64,000 nucleotides of DNA from Streptomyces echinoruber. Lineage in GTDB: Bacteria > Actinomycetota > Actinomycetes > Streptomycetales > Streptomycetaceae. A program made the position numbers and the translations under genes. Position 1 is the stretch's first letter. Every line of letters starts with the position of its first letter. Location: assembly GCF_014651135.1 (NCBI RefSeq), contig NZ_BMWH01000013.1:34999-98998 (forward strand). Direction: 5' to 3'. Below the pieces are notes generated by a model. It searched no databases. It saw only the letters and a program-made list of their open reading frames with translations, and was not told where the DNA came from. Shown one piece after another: positions 24,896-33,201 of the stretch.

Positions 24896-24909
24896 TTACT
24901 GACCAGTAA
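24896..24909. promoter_or_regulatory. Palindromic operator before the LLM oxidoreductase
   Basis: ttactgaccagtaa is a perfect 6-2-6 inverted repeat, 12 bp before the ATG at 24922 and abutting the AAGGGGAA ribosome site. The form suits a TetR-family repressor. No such gene is adjacent. Confidence 0.6.
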
Positions 24910-24921
24910 GGGGAATCGGCC

Positions 24922-25977
24922 ATGCAGCTCGGGATCAACCTCGGCTACTGGGGTGCCGGAATGGACTCGGACAACCTGGAGGTCGCCAAGGAGGCCGACC
25001 GGCTCGGGTACGCCGTGTGCTGGGCCGCCGAGGCCTACGGCTCCGACGCGGCCACCGTGCTGGCCTGGGTCGCCGCGCACACCGAGCGCATCGACGTCGG
25101 CTCGGCCATCTTCCAGATCCCGGCCCGCCAGCCCGCGATGACGGCGATGACCGCGGCCACCCTCGACTCCCTCTCCGGCGGTCGCTTCCGCCTCGGCCTC
25201 GGCGTCTCCGGCCCGCAGGTCTCCGAGGGCTGGTACGGCGTGAAGTTCGACAAGCCGCTGGCCCGCACCCGCGAGTACGTGGAGATCGTGCGCAAGGCCA
25301 TGCGGCGCGAGCGCCTGACGTACGAGGGCGAGCACTGGACGCTGCCGCTGCCCGGCGGCCCGGGCAAGCCGATCAAGCTGACCGTGCACCCGCAGCGCGA
25401 GCACATCCCGCTCTACATCGCCGCCATCGGCCCGAAGAACCTGGAGCAGACCGGCGAGATCGCCGACGGCGCCCTGCTCATCTTCCCCTCCGCCGACCAC
25501 CTCGAGGAGACCGCGATCAGGCACCTGCGGGCGGGCCGCGAGAAGGCCGGCAAGACCATGGACGGCTTCGACGTCTGCCCCACGCTGCCCCTGGCCGTCG
25601 GCGACGACAAGGACGTGGCGAAGCTGGCCGACACCTTCCGCCCCTACACCGCCCTGTACGTCGGCGGCATGGGCAGCCGCAAGCAGAACTTCTACAACCA
25701 GCTCGCCCGGCGCATGGGCTACGAGCAGGCGGCCGCCGAGATCCAGGACAAGTACCTCGCCGGGGACAAGGACGGCGCCGCGGCCGCCGTGCCGCACGAC
25801 CTCATCGACCGCACCACGCTGCTGGGTTCCGTGGCCAGGATCGCCGACCGGATGAAGACCTACGCGGCCGCCGGGGTCACCACCCTCACCCTCGCCCCGG
25901 CCGGCTTCACCCTCCAGGAGCGCATCGCCGCGCTCCGCGCGGGCGCCGAGGCCCTGGAGCGCGCCGGACTGGCCTGA
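24922..25977 (+). CDS. LLM-class F420-dependent oxidoreductase
   Basis: A 351-residue luciferase-like TIM barrel. Family features are MQLGINLGYWGAG at the N-terminus, GYAVCWAAEAYGSDA, GSAIFQIPARQPAMTA and the FRLGLGVSGPQVSEGWYG segment seen in F420-binding members. It is expected to transfer hydride between coenzyme F420 and an unidentified substrate. ATG 24922 has a clear AAGGGG site. It is a single gene under a palindromic operator. A 17-bp repeat starts in its stop codon. Confidence 0.88.
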   Translation: MQLGINLGYWGAGMDSDNLEVAKEADRLGYAVCWAAEAYGSDAATVLAWVAAHTERIDVGSAIFQIPARQPAMTAMTAATLDSLSGGRFRLGLGVSGPQVSEGWYGVKFDKPLARTREYVEIVRKAMRRERLTYEGEHWTLPLPGGPGKPIKLTVHPQREHIPLYIAAIGPKNLEQTGEIADGALLIFPSADHLEETAIRHLRAGREKAGKTMDGFDVCPTLPLAVGDDKDVAKLADTFRPYTALYVGGMGSRKQNFYNQLARRMGYEQAAAEIQDKYLAGDKDGAAAAVPHDLIDRTTLLGSVARIADRMKTYAAAGVTTLTLAPAGFTLQERIAALRAGAEALERAGLA

Positions 25978-26024
25978 CCGCCGGACCGGCCTGACCGCCG
26001 GACCGGCCTGAGCGCCGGACCGGC
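25974..26024. repeat. 17-bp tandem repeat (3 copies) starting at a stop codon
   Basis: Three contiguous copies of ctgaccgccggaccggc (third with one change). The first contains the TGA of the LLM gene (25975-25977). Confidence 0.95.
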
Positions 26025-26052
26025 CCGACCCGCGGCGCGGGACGTGCCGGGA

Positions 26053-26087
26053 CCGTGGCGGGGGCTCGGGGGTCCTCCCCGCCACGG
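26053..26087. terminator. Hairpin terminator
   Basis: An 11-bp perfect stem (ccgtggcgggg at 26053-26063 with 26077-26087), 76 bp after the LLM oxidoreductase stop. Confidence 0.65.
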
Positions 26088-26246
26088 CCGTCACCGGGCA
26101 CAACGCGCGTGTGCCGCTCCGGTCGCGCTCCCGGGGCGCACGCGGCGTCCTCCGTTCGGAGGAGTTGCCGTACGCACGTGTTGCACCCCCTCTTCCGCGG
26201 GATTTGACTCGTTCTTTGCGGAACCCTGCAGAGAGGTGGGCCCCCG

Positions 26247-27035
26247 ATGCCGTCGGCCAAGCGTCTGTTCCGGGAAATCCTCGACAACGACGAGTCCTTC
26301 CGGCTGTTCTGCTCCATCGCGGCCAGCGGCGAGTCCCAGGGCGGCTGGGAGAACGCCCGCATCGCCGCCCTGGTGCCGGCCGAGGAACGCGCCATGGTCC
26401 CCAAGATCACCCGGCACGGCGCGGACGAGGACAAGCACGGGCGGATCTTCACCGCCCTGCTGCGCAGACGCGGCCTCACCCCCGTCCCGGTGCCGCCCGA
26501 GACCGACTACACGATGCTCCTGGAGCGGCGCGGCATCGGCCTCGCCCACGACAAGCTCCGGCGCGACGAGCCGCTGACCGTGCGCGACATCGTTGTCTAC
26601 CTCGCCCACAGCCGGGTCACCGAGCAGCGCGCCAGCGAGCAGATGGCCCTGCTGCGCCGCCACTTCGCCGACCACCCCGACATCGGCCGCGCCGTGCGGA
26701 TGATCGCCGAGGACGAGGAGAACCACCTCGCCTACTGCCACGAGGAGCTGCTGCGCCTCGCCCGCGCGGGACACGGCCGTACGATCCAGCACGCCCTGCG
26801 CGCGTGCGCGCTCGCCGAGATCCGCGTCCACCGGGACGTCAGCCTCGCCGTCATGGCCCACATGGGGCGCATCCTGCGCTGGCCGAGGGCCAAGTCGGCG
26901 CTGCTCGCCGCCGGCATCCGCGCGGCCTACCTCTACGAGCGGCTCGGCGGATGGCGCCGGATGGTCACCCTGGCGATGCCCGAGCGGCGCAACGCCCTCG
27001 GCGGGGAGGCGACGGCGGCCCCCGAGTTCGTCTGA
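26247..27035 (+). CDS. Ferritin-like di-iron protein
   Basis: A 262-residue all-helical protein with two ExxH motifs typical of ferritin-like di-iron carriers: E61xxH64 in GADEDKHGRIF and E157xxH160 in AEDEENHLAY. It is longer than classical ferritin, with a C-terminal extension of about 70 residues (LRWPRAKSALLAAG and onward). It could oxidise a small substrate or handle iron or peroxide; it is cytoplasmic. ATG 26247 follows AGAGGTGG. Upstream, TTCCGC/GCGGAA flank a TTGACT box near 26206, a possible promoter. It ends 7 bp before the convergent corA gene. Confidence 0.8.
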   Translation: MPSAKRLFREILDNDESFRLFCSIAASGESQGGWENARIAALVPAEERAMVPKITRHGADEDKHGRIFTALLRRRGLTPVPVPPETDYTMLLERRGIGLAHDKLRRDEPLTVRDIVVYLAHSRVTEQRASEQMALLRRHFADHPDIGRAVRMIAEDEENHLAYCHEELLRLARAGHGRTIQHALRACALAEIRVHRDVSLAVMAHMGRILRWPRAKSALLAAGIRAAYLYERLGGWRRMVTLAMPERRNALGGEATAAPEFV

Positions 27036-27042
27036 GCCGCCG

Positions 27043-28038
27043 TCACATCCAGCCGCGCCGCCGGAACAGCCGGTACAGCGTGAACACCAGGACGGCCATC
27101 AGGGCGATCACCGCCGGGTACGACCACACCCAGTGCAGCTCCGGCATGTGCGCGAAGTTCATGCCGTAGATGCCGGCGATCATCGTCGGGACGGCGGCCA
27201 TGGCCGCCCACGCGGAGATCTTCCGCATGTCGTCGTTCTGCCGCACGCTCATCTGCGCCAGGTGCGCCGACAGGACGTCCGACACCAGCCGGTCCAGGCC
27301 CTCCACGGACTCGTTCACGCGCGTGAGGTGGTCGCTGACGTCCCGGAAGAACGGCCGCGCCCGCTCGTCCACGAACGGCACCGCCGTGCCGAACGGCGCC
27401 GTGCCCGCCAGCCGGCTCAGCGGCAGCGCCAGCGGCACGGTCGCCCGCCGGAACTCCAGGATCTGCCGCTTGAAGGTGTAGATCCGGGACGCCGTGTTCC
27501 GTGAACCGCCGCCGTCCGGGGAGAACACCTCCGCCTCCAGCTCCTCCAGGTCCGTCTGCAGCTCCGTGGCCACGTCCAGGTAGTGGTCGACGGCCGCGTC
27601 CGCGATCGCGTACAGCACCGCCGTGGGCCCCTTGGCCAGCAGGTGCGGCTCCTGCTCCAGCCGGCGCCGCACCGCCGCCAGCGGCGCCCCCTCGCCGTGC
27701 CGGACGGTGACCGCGAAGGCGTCGCCCACGAAGACCATGACCTCGCCGGTGGAGACGGCGTCGCTCTCCGGCTCGTACACCACCGGCTTCAGCACCGCGA
27801 ACAGCGAGTCGTCGTACACCTCCAGCTTCGGCCGCTGGTGCGCCTTGAGGGCGTCCTCCACGGCCAGCGGGTGCAGCCCGAACTCCTCGGCGACGTGGTC
27901 GAACTCCTTCTCGCTCGGCTCGTGCAGCCCGATCCACACGAAGCCGCCCGCCGCCCGCGCCTCCTGCAGCGCGTCCGACAGGTCCTGCGGGCCCCGGGTG
28001 CGCTGCCCGCCGCGGTATATCGCGCAATCGACAATCAC
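27043..28038 (-). CDS. corA: CorA-family magnesium/cobalt transporter
   Basis: A 331-residue protein: a soluble N-terminal funnel domain, a long stalk helix with NDDMRKISAWAAM, then two C-terminal membrane helices joined by the YGMNF signature of CorA channels and ending in a basic tail (RLFRRRGWM). It forms a pentameric Mg2+ channel. GTG 28038 is the start, with GGGAG farther upstream than usual. It is divergent from the phosphatase gene, with 62 bp between start codons. It converges with the ferritin-like gene with almost no space and no hairpin between them. Confidence 0.93.
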   Translation of the reverse strand: MIVDCAIYRGGQRTRGPQDLSDALQEARAAGGFVWIGLHEPSEKEFDHVAEEFGLHPLAVEDALKAHQRPKLEVYDDSLFAVLKPVVYEPESDAVSTGEVMVFVGDAFAVTVRHGEGAPLAAVRRRLEQEPHLLAKGPTAVLYAIADAAVDHYLDVATELQTDLEELEAEVFSPDGGGSRNTASRIYTFKRQILEFRRATVPLALPLSRLAGTAPFGTAVPFVDERARPFFRDVSDHLTRVNESVEGLDRLVSDVLSAHLAQMSVRQNDDMRKISAWAAMAAVPTMIAGIYGMNFAHMPELHWVWSYPAVIALMAVLVFTLYRLFRRRGWM

Positions 28039-28087
28039 AGAGCGTGTTCTCCCGTCCCTCGTCCGCCGTCGCGGCGCCGTCTCGGCC

Positions 28088-28101
28088 TACTCTGGGCCGC
28101 A
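28088..28101 (+). promoter_or_regulatory. -10 box of a probable leaderless phosphatase transcript
   Basis: TACTCT at 28088-28093 lies 7 nt before the ATG at 28101. No ribosome site is present. Confidence 0.5.
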
Positions 28102-28787
28102 TGCCCACGCTGATCCTGGTCCGCCACGGACGCTCCACCGCCAACACCGAGGGAATCCTCGCCGGGTGGACGCCCGGCGTCGGCCTCGACGAACGCGGCG
28201 CCGCACAGGCCGCCGCGCTGCCCGGGCGGCTCGCCGCCGTGCCGCTCGCCGAGGTCGTCACCAGCCCGCTGCAGCGCTGCCGGGAGACCCTCCAGCCGCT
28301 GCTCGACGCCCGCCCGGGGCTGACCGCCCACACCGACGAGCGGATCGGGGAGTGCCACTACGGCGACTGGTCCGGCCGCAAGCTCGCCGAACTCAAGGAC
28401 GAGCCGCTGATGGAGGTGGTGCAGGCGCACCCTGCCGCGGCGGCGTTCCCCGGCGGGGAGTCCCTGCGCGCGATGCAGACGCGCGCCGCCGAGGCGGTGC
28501 GCGAGTGGAACGCGCGCGTGGAACGCGACCACGGCCCCGACGCCGTGTACCTCATGTGCTCGCACGGGGACATCATCAAGTCCCTCGTCGCGGACGCCCT
28601 CGGACTCCATCTCGACCTCTTCCAGCGGATCTCCGTGGAACCGTGTTCCATCACCGCGATCCGTTACACCCGGCTGCGCCCGTTTCTGGTGCGCCTCGGC
28701 GACACCGGCGACTTCGCCTCCCTGGTGCCGCGCGAGGAGACTCCCGGCGACGAAGCCGCGGTGGGGGGCGGTGCGGGCGCACCGTGA
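28101..28787 (+). CDS. Histidine phosphatase family protein (MSMEG_4193-like)
   Basis: A 228-residue phosphoglycerate-mutase-like phosphatase. The catalytic His is in LVRHGRSTANTEG at the N-terminus. The second core residues are in TSPLQRCRETLQP, the Glu is in IGECHYGDWSG, and the second His is in LMCSHGDIIKS. This set matches the actinobacterial MSMEG_4193 subfamily. It is the first gene of a group shared with mycobacteria that continues with DUF3090, a kinase-like protein and mshC. The phosphorylated substrate is unknown; the location suggests a link with mycothiol or inositol phosphate metabolism. Confidence 0.88.
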   Translation: MPTLILVRHGRSTANTEGILAGWTPGVGLDERGAAQAAALPGRLAAVPLAEVVTSPLQRCRETLQPLLDARPGLTAHTDERIGECHYGDWSGRKLAELKDEPLMEVVQAHPAAAAFPGGESLRAMQTRAAEAVREWNARVERDHGPDAVYLMCSHGDIIKSLVADALGLHLDLFQRISVEPCSITAIRYTRLRPFLVRLGDTGDFASLVPREETPGDEAAVGGGAGAP

Positions 28788-28800
28788 TCGTCGTGCGCAG

Positions 28801-28846
28801 TAGGGTGAAGCGGTCGCAGTGACCGCACGCGCCGGCCGCCGGCGCG
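28801..28846 (+). promoter_or_regulatory. -10-like box and hairpin before the DUF3090 gene
   Basis: TAGGGT at 28801-28806 could be a -10 box for the DUF3090 gene, giving a leader of about 110 nt. In that leader lie gcggtc/gaccgc around 28810-28826 and an 8-bp stem cgcgccgg/ccggcgcg at 28828-28846. The hairpins may instead terminate the phosphatase transcript. Confidence 0.4.
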
Positions 28847-28922
28847 GGCCGGAGCGTCAGCCGGTCCCGTCGGCGCCCCGAAGTCGATCCACGATCCCAT
28901 CACGATCCAATGGAGTCAGGAC

Positions 28923-29513
28923 GTGTCCCGTCAGGTGTTCCAATACGACCAACCGGACCGCTTCGTGGCCGGTACGGTCGGACTGCCCGGGCGCCGTACG
29001 TTCTACCTCCAGGCCTCCGCCGGCTCCCGGGTGACCAGCGTGGCCCTGGAGAAGACCCAGGTCGCCGCGCTCGCCGAGCGCATGGAGGAACTGCTCGACG
29101 AGGTCGTACGCCGCAGCGGCGGCAGCGCGGCCGTGCCCGCCGTGGCGCCCGCCGACATCACCGACACCGCGCCCCTGGACACCCCCATCGAGGAGGAGTT
29201 CCGGGTCGGCACCATGGCGCTCGCCTGGGACGGCGAGGCCGAGCGGATGATCGTCGAGGCGCAGGCCCTGGTCGAACTCGACGCCGACTCCGACGAGGAC
29301 CTCGCCGAGGCCGAGGAGCGGCTGCTGCAGGACGAGGAGAACGGGCCCCCGATGCTGCGGGTCCGGCTCACCGGCGCGCAGGCCCGCGCCTTCGCCAAAC
29401 GCGCCCTCGATGTCGTCAACGCCGGGCGGCCGCCGTGCCCGCTGTGCAGTCTCCCGCTCGACCCGGAAGGACACGTATGTCCGCGCCAGAACGGATACCG
29501 CCGCGGAGCGTGA
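28923..29513 (+). CDS. DUF3090 protein with a C-terminal cysteine cluster
   Basis: A 196-residue protein of the actinobacterial DUF3090 family, start MSRQVFQYDQPDRFVAGTVG. The C-terminal 25 residues carry C172-x2-C175-x10-C186 with a nearby His (CPLCSLPLDP, then GHVCPR), a zinc-ribbon-like arrangement. The function is unknown. GTG 28923 follows GGAG and AGGA elements. The 3' end overlaps the start of the kinase-like gene by 37 nt, so the two proteins are made from one message and probably work together. Their order next to mshC is conserved in distant actinobacteria. Confidence 0.85.
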   Translation: MSRQVFQYDQPDRFVAGTVGLPGRRTFYLQASAGSRVTSVALEKTQVAALAERMEELLDEVVRRSGGSAAVPAVAPADITDTAPLDTPIEEEFRVGTMALAWDGEAERMIVEAQALVELDADSDEDLAEAEERLLQDEENGPPMLRVRLTGAQARAFAKRALDVVNAGRPPCPLCSLPLDPEGHVCPRQNGYRRGA

Positions 29514-30316
29514 CCGCGGGCGCGACCGCGGCCGAGCTGCTCGCCCGCGGTGAGCTGACCGTGCGCGGCCGCATCCGGGACGCCTCCAACGCGGCGCTGT
29601 ACTGCACGGTGGCGTACGAGGGCCGCGAGGCCGCCTGCGTCTACAAGCCGGTGGCCGGCGAGCGCCCGCTGTGGGACTTCCCCGACGGCACGCTCGCCGG
29701 GCGGGAGGTCGCCGCCTACGCGGTGTCCGAGGCGACCGGCTGGGACCTGGTGCCGCCCACCGTGCTGCGCGACGGCCCCTACGGCGAGGGCATGTGCCAA
29801 CTGTGGATCGAGGCGGCCGCCGAGGGCCCCGGGACCGAACTGCTCGCGCTGGTGGAGGGCGAGGAGCCCGAACCCGGCTGGAAGGCGATAGGTTTCGCCG
29901 ACACCGGCGACGGGCGGCCCGCCCTGCTCGTGCACGCCGACGACGAGCGGCTGCGCCGCCTCGCCGTGCTCGACGCGGTGATCAACAACGCCGACCGCAA
30001 GGGCGGCCACCTGCTGCCCACCGCGGACGGGCGGCTGTACGGCATCGACCACGGCGTCACCTTCCACGTCGAGACCAAGCTGCGCACGCTGCTGTGGGGC
30101 TGGGCCGGCGAGCCGCTCCCTGCGGAGGCCGTGGAGGTCCTGAAGAGCCTGCGGGAGGACCTGGGGGAGGGCGGCGCGCTGGCGGCGCGGCTGGCCGGGC
30201 TGATCACCCCCGCCGAGGTGGCGGCCACCCGCGCGCGCGTGGAGGCCCTGCTGGCCACCGGCCGGCATCCGGAGCCGACGGGGGAGTGGCCGGCGATCCC
30301 CTGGCCGCCGGTGTGA
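29477..30316 (+). CDS. SCO1664-family protein, PI3/4-kinase/HipA-like fold
   Basis: A 279-residue protein with a kinase-like layout: a Lys-bearing VYKPVAGERPLWDFP segment (nucleotide-binding Lys), a catalytic-loop-like INNADRKGGHLL with D173, and a metal-binding IDHGVTF with D191. These match the phosphatidylinositol 3/4-kinase and HipA-type superfamily. It may phosphorylate a small molecule or protein in the cytoplasm. ATG 29477 has GGAAGGA and lies inside the DUF3090 gene. No target is known. It is the third gene of the conserved phosphatase/DUF3090/kinase group that precedes mshC. Confidence 0.85.
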   Translation: MSAPERIPPRSVTAGATAAELLARGELTVRGRIRDASNAALYCTVAYEGREAACVYKPVAGERPLWDFPDGTLAGREVAAYAVSEATGWDLVPPTVLRDGPYGEGMCQLWIEAAAEGPGTELLALVEGEEPEPGWKAIGFADTGDGRPALLVHADDERLRRLAVLDAVINNADRKGGHLLPTADGRLYGIDHGVTFHVETKLRTLLWGWAGEPLPAEAVEVLKSLREDLGEGGALAARLAGLITPAEVAATRARVEALLATGRHPEPTGEWPAIPWPPV

Positions 30317-30318
30317 AG

Positions 30319-30352
30319 AGCCACGGGGGAAGCCGCGGGGAAGCCACGGGGA
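30319..30352. repeat. 11/12-bp tandem repeat (3 copies) after a stop codon
   Basis: agccacggggga, agccgcgggga and agccacgggga follow one another, starting 3 nt after the TGA of the kinase-like gene (30314-30316). Confidence 0.85.
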
Positions 30353-30448
30353 AAAGCGGCGCACGTAATCGAACGGGCCCGTATCGCGCAAGACCGCCCT
30401 TCCGGCCATCGGGCCCGGTCCCGCTCGTATGCGCAACTTCCCGCCGGT

Positions 30449-30461
30449 TAGGCTCATGACA
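30449..30461 (+). promoter_or_regulatory. -10 box of a probable leaderless mshC transcript
   Basis: TAGGCT at 30449-30454 ends 6 nt before the mshC ATG at 30461, which has no ribosome site. Confidence 0.55.
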
Positions 30462-31690
30462 TGCATGCCTGGCCCGCTTCCGAGGTCCCCGCCCTGCCTG
30501 GTCAGGGCCGCGACCTGAGGATCCACGACACCGCGACCGGCGGACTCGTCACCCTCACCCCCGGTCCCGTCGCCCGCATCTACGTCTGCGGCATCACCCC
30601 GTACGACGCCACCCACATGGGGCACGCGGCCACCTACAACGCGTTCGACCTCGTGCAGCGCGTGTGGCTCGACACCAAGCGGCAGGTGCATTACGTGCAG
30701 AACGTCACCGACGTCGACGATCCGCTGCTGGAGCGGGCCGAGCGCGACGGCGTCGAGTGGGAGGCGCTCGCGGAGCGGGAGACCGCCCTGTTCCGCGAGG
30801 ACATGACCGCCCTGCGGATGCTGCCGCCCCGGCACTACGTGGGCGCCGTGGAGGCGATACCCGCGATCGTCCCGCTCGTGGAACGGCTGCGGGACGCCGG
30901 CGCCGCCTACGAACTCGACGGCGACATCTACTTCTCCGTGGAGTCCGACCCGCACTTCGGCTCCGTCTCCCACCTCGACGCGGCCGCGATGCGGGCGCTG
31001 TCCGCCGAGCGGGGCGGCGACCCCGAGCGGCCCGGGAAGAAGAACCCGCTCGACCCGCTGCTGTGGATGGCCGCCCGCGACGGCGAACCGAGCTGGGACG
31101 GCGGCTCGCTCGGCCCCGGCCGGCCCGGCTGGCACATCGAGTGCGTGGCCATCGCCCTGCAGCACCTCGGCATGGGCTTCGACGTGCAGGGCGGCGGCAG
31201 CGACCTGGCCTTCCCGCACCACGAGATGGGCGCCTCGCACGCCCAGGTGCTCACCGGCGATTTCCCCATGGCCCGGGCGTACGTGCACGCCGGCATGGTC
31301 GCCCTGGACGGCGAGAAGATGTCCAAGTCCCGGGGCAACCTCGTCTTCGTCTCCCGGCTGCGGCGCGACGGCGTCGACCCGGCCGCCATCCGGCTCGCGC
31401 TGCACGCCCACCACTACCGCGCCGACTGGGAGTGGACCGACCAGGTGCTGCGGGAGGCCGTGACCCGGCTGGAGCGCTGGCGCGCGGCCGTCTCCCGGCC
31501 CGACGGGCCGAGCGCCGACGCCCTCGTCGAGGAGATCCGCGACGCCCTCGCCGCCGACCTGGACGCCCCGGCCGCCCTCGCCGCCGTGGACCGCTGGGCG
31601 GCCCTCCAGCACGAACAGGGCGGTACCGACCCGGCCGCCCCGGGCCTCGTCTCACGCGCGGTGGACGCGCTGCTGGGCGTGGCCCTGTAG
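30461..31690 (+). CDS. mshC: MshC, cysteine:glucosaminyl-inositol ligase of mycothiol synthesis
   Basis: A 409-residue class I aminoacyl-tRNA-synthetase-like ligase. It joins cysteine to GlcN-inositol with ATP, the third step in making mycothiol, the main thiol of actinobacteria. The HIGH-like motif is TPYDATHMGHA from T46. Zinc ligands are C43 and the Cys of GWHIECVAIAL, with a later His (FPHHEMGASHA). The KMSKS loop GEKMSKSRGN sits at about 284-293. Length is that expected for MshC rather than CysS (no anticodon-binding domain). Probably transcribed from its own leaderless promoter and ended by a classical terminator. Confidence 0.97.
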   Translation: MHAWPASEVPALPGQGRDLRIHDTATGGLVTLTPGPVARIYVCGITPYDATHMGHAATYNAFDLVQRVWLDTKRQVHYVQNVTDVDDPLLERAERDGVEWEALAERETALFREDMTALRMLPPRHYVGAVEAIPAIVPLVERLRDAGAAYELDGDIYFSVESDPHFGSVSHLDAAAMRALSAERGGDPERPGKKNPLDPLLWMAARDGEPSWDGGSLGPGRPGWHIECVAIALQHLGMGFDVQGGGSDLAFPHHEMGASHAQVLTGDFPMARAYVHAGMVALDGEKMSKSRGNLVFVSRLRRDGVDPAAIRLALHAHHYRADWEWTDQVLREAVTRLERWRAAVSRPDGPSADALVEEIRDALAADLDAPAALAAVDRWAALQHEQGGTDPAAPGLVSRAVDALLGVAL

Positions 31691-31714
31691 GGCCGGGCCC
31701 GCAGGAAGCGGGAA

Positions 31715-31744
31715 GGGGCGCGGCCGAAGGCCGCGCCCCTTTTT
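31715..31744 (+). terminator. Rho-independent terminator after mshC
   Basis: An 11-bp GC stem (ggggcgcggcc and its complement, 3-nt loop gaa) followed by five T. It is one of the few classical terminators with a T tract in this window. Confidence 0.92.
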
Positions 31745-31759
31745 CGTGCTCCCGCCGTC

Positions 31760-32734
31760 TCATTCCTCCGGCGGCTCCTCGTCGTCCGGGCCCGCCTTCG
31801 GCGGCTTCGGCGGGCGCGCCGGACCACCCGGGGCATCCCGCCGGTACGAGCCGCCGTCACCGCTCTCCGTCGCGTGCCCGGAGGTGCCGGAGCCGCCGTC
31901 CCGGCGCCGCAGGTACCGCTCGAACTCGCGGGCGATCGCCTCGCCCGACGCCTCCGGCAGCTCCGCGGTGTCCCGGGCCTCCTCCAGCGTCTGGACGTAC
32001 TCGGCGACCTCGCTGTCCTCGGCGGCCAGTTGGTCCACGCCCACCTGCCAGGCGCGCGCGTCCTCGGGCAGTTCGCCCAGCGGGATGCTCAGGTCGAGCA
32101 GGTCCTCCAGGCGATTGAGCAGGGCCAGGGTGGCCTTGGGGTTCGGCGGCTGCGACACGTAGTGCGGCACGGCCGCCCACAGGGACACGGCCGGGACGCC
32201 GGCGTGCGTGCAGGCCTCCTGCAGGACGCCGACGATGCCCGTGGGGCCCTCGTACTTGGTCTCCTCCAGGTTCATCCGGCGGGCCAGCTCCGGGTCGGAC
32301 GTGGTGCCGCTGATCGGCACCGGACGCGTGTGCGGGGTGTCGCCGAGCAGGGCGCCCAGGATGACCACCAGCTCCACGCCCAGCTCGTGCGCGAAGCCGA
32401 GCAGTTCGTTGCAGAACGAGCGCCAGCGCATGGACGGTTCGATGCCGCGGACCAGCACCAGGTCCCGCGGCTTGTCGCCGCCGACGCGGACCACCGACAA
32501 CCTTGTCGTGGGCCAGGTGATCTTGCGGACGCCGCCTTCGATGAACACGGTGGGGCGGTTGACCTGGAAGTCGTAGTAGTCCTCGGCGTCCAGCGCCGCG
32601 AACACCTCGCCCTTCCACTCCCTCTCCAGATGCGCGACCGCGGTGGAGGCGGCGTCGCCGGCATCGTTCCAGCCCTCGAACGCGGCCACCATGACCGGGT
32701 CGATCAGCTCGGGAACCCCCTCGAGCTCGATCAC
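31760..32734 (-). CDS. PAC2-family protein
   Basis: A 324-residue PAC2 (proteasome assembly chaperone 2-like) protein: MVAAFEGWNDAGDAAS near the start, VLVRGIEPSMRW, then LGALLGDTPHTRPVPISGT and an acidic, proline-rich tail of about 50 residues. Bacterial members are common in actinobacteria but their role is not established. Presence in a proteasome-bearing genome invites, but does not prove, a link. GTG 32734 has an excellent AAGGAGG site. Converges with mshC across the terminator. Confidence 0.88.
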   Translation of the reverse strand: MIELEGVPELIDPVMVAAFEGWNDAGDAASTAVAHLEREWKGEVFAALDAEDYYDFQVNRPTVFIEGGVRKITWPTTRLSVVRVGGDKPRDLVLVRGIEPSMRWRSFCNELLGFAHELGVELVVILGALLGDTPHTRPVPISGTTSDPELARRMNLEETKYEGPTGIVGVLQEACTHAGVPAVSLWAAVPHYVSQPPNPKATLALLNRLEDLLDLSIPLGELPEDARAWQVGVDQLAAEDSEVAEYVQTLEEARDTAELPEASGEAIAREFERYLRRRDGGSGTSGHATESGDGGSYRRDAPGGPARPPKPPKAGPDDEEPPEE

Positions 32735-33188
32735 CCAGTGCCTCCTTCCGACGTGCCCTCGCTTGACGCCCCAACCTTACGGCGTGCGGCGGGTACCCCC
32801 GCAGCCCCTCGCGCGGGGAGCGAACGACGGATCACTGCCCCGTCGGACGTCCGGGAACACTCCCTCGTCCGTCATCCCCACGAGCCGTTTCCATGATCGC
32901 ACCGGTCGGCGCGGAGCGTGCCCCGCCGGGTCGGCCCGCGCCGGACGCGGGCCCGGACGGACGACCCGGACGGCAGGTCCGGACGGCAGATCCGGCTCAT
33001 TGCCGGGGGAGGTGGCCCGGGCCCGCCCCGGGCAGGCCGAAGGCGCCGGCCCGAGTCGGGCCGGCGCCTTCGGGCGGCTTCCCGCCGCGTGTCGCGCGCC
33101 GTGTCTCCCGCCGCGCGTCTGCCGCCGCGGCCGTCTGCTTCTTGCCGGGCTGCTTCTTGTCTGCTTCTTGCCGGGCTGCTTCTTCGGG
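32735..33188. other. Intergenic region between PAC2 and glpD genes
   Basis: This 454-bp gap has no supported gene. It includes the glpD terminator at 33037-33073 and the glpD stop-codon repeat at 33135-33201. The part nearest the PAC2 start (32735-32880) is less GC-rich and probably holds its promoter. Confidence 0.6.
33037..33073 (-). terminator. Hairpin terminator of the glycerol operon
   Basis: A perfect 16-bp stem (33037-33052 with 33058-33073) and a 5-nt loop (gagtc), 116 bp after the glpD stop. Confidence 0.8.
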
Positions 33189-33201
33189 CTACTTCTTGCC
33201 G
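33135..33201. repeat. Repeat of the glpD gene end
   Basis: On the minus strand, cggcaagaagtag is the end of glpD including its TAG. Near-copies of the same 13-mer (cggcaagaagcag) follow 28 and 54 bp later, embedded in larger 26-28 bp units. On the plus strand the copies start at 33135, 33161 and 33189. Confidence 0.9.

Larger units (their letters stand above)
24372..24921. other. Repeat-rich intergenic region between divergent AKR and LLM oxidoreductase genes
   Basis: This 550-bp gap contains no supported gene. It holds two copies of a 23-bp unit near 24552-24600 (differing by one base), the nine-copy array at 24631-24818, and a TetR-type palindrome and promoter next to the LLM gene. Long open frames across it are artefacts of the repeats. 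Confidence 0.7.
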
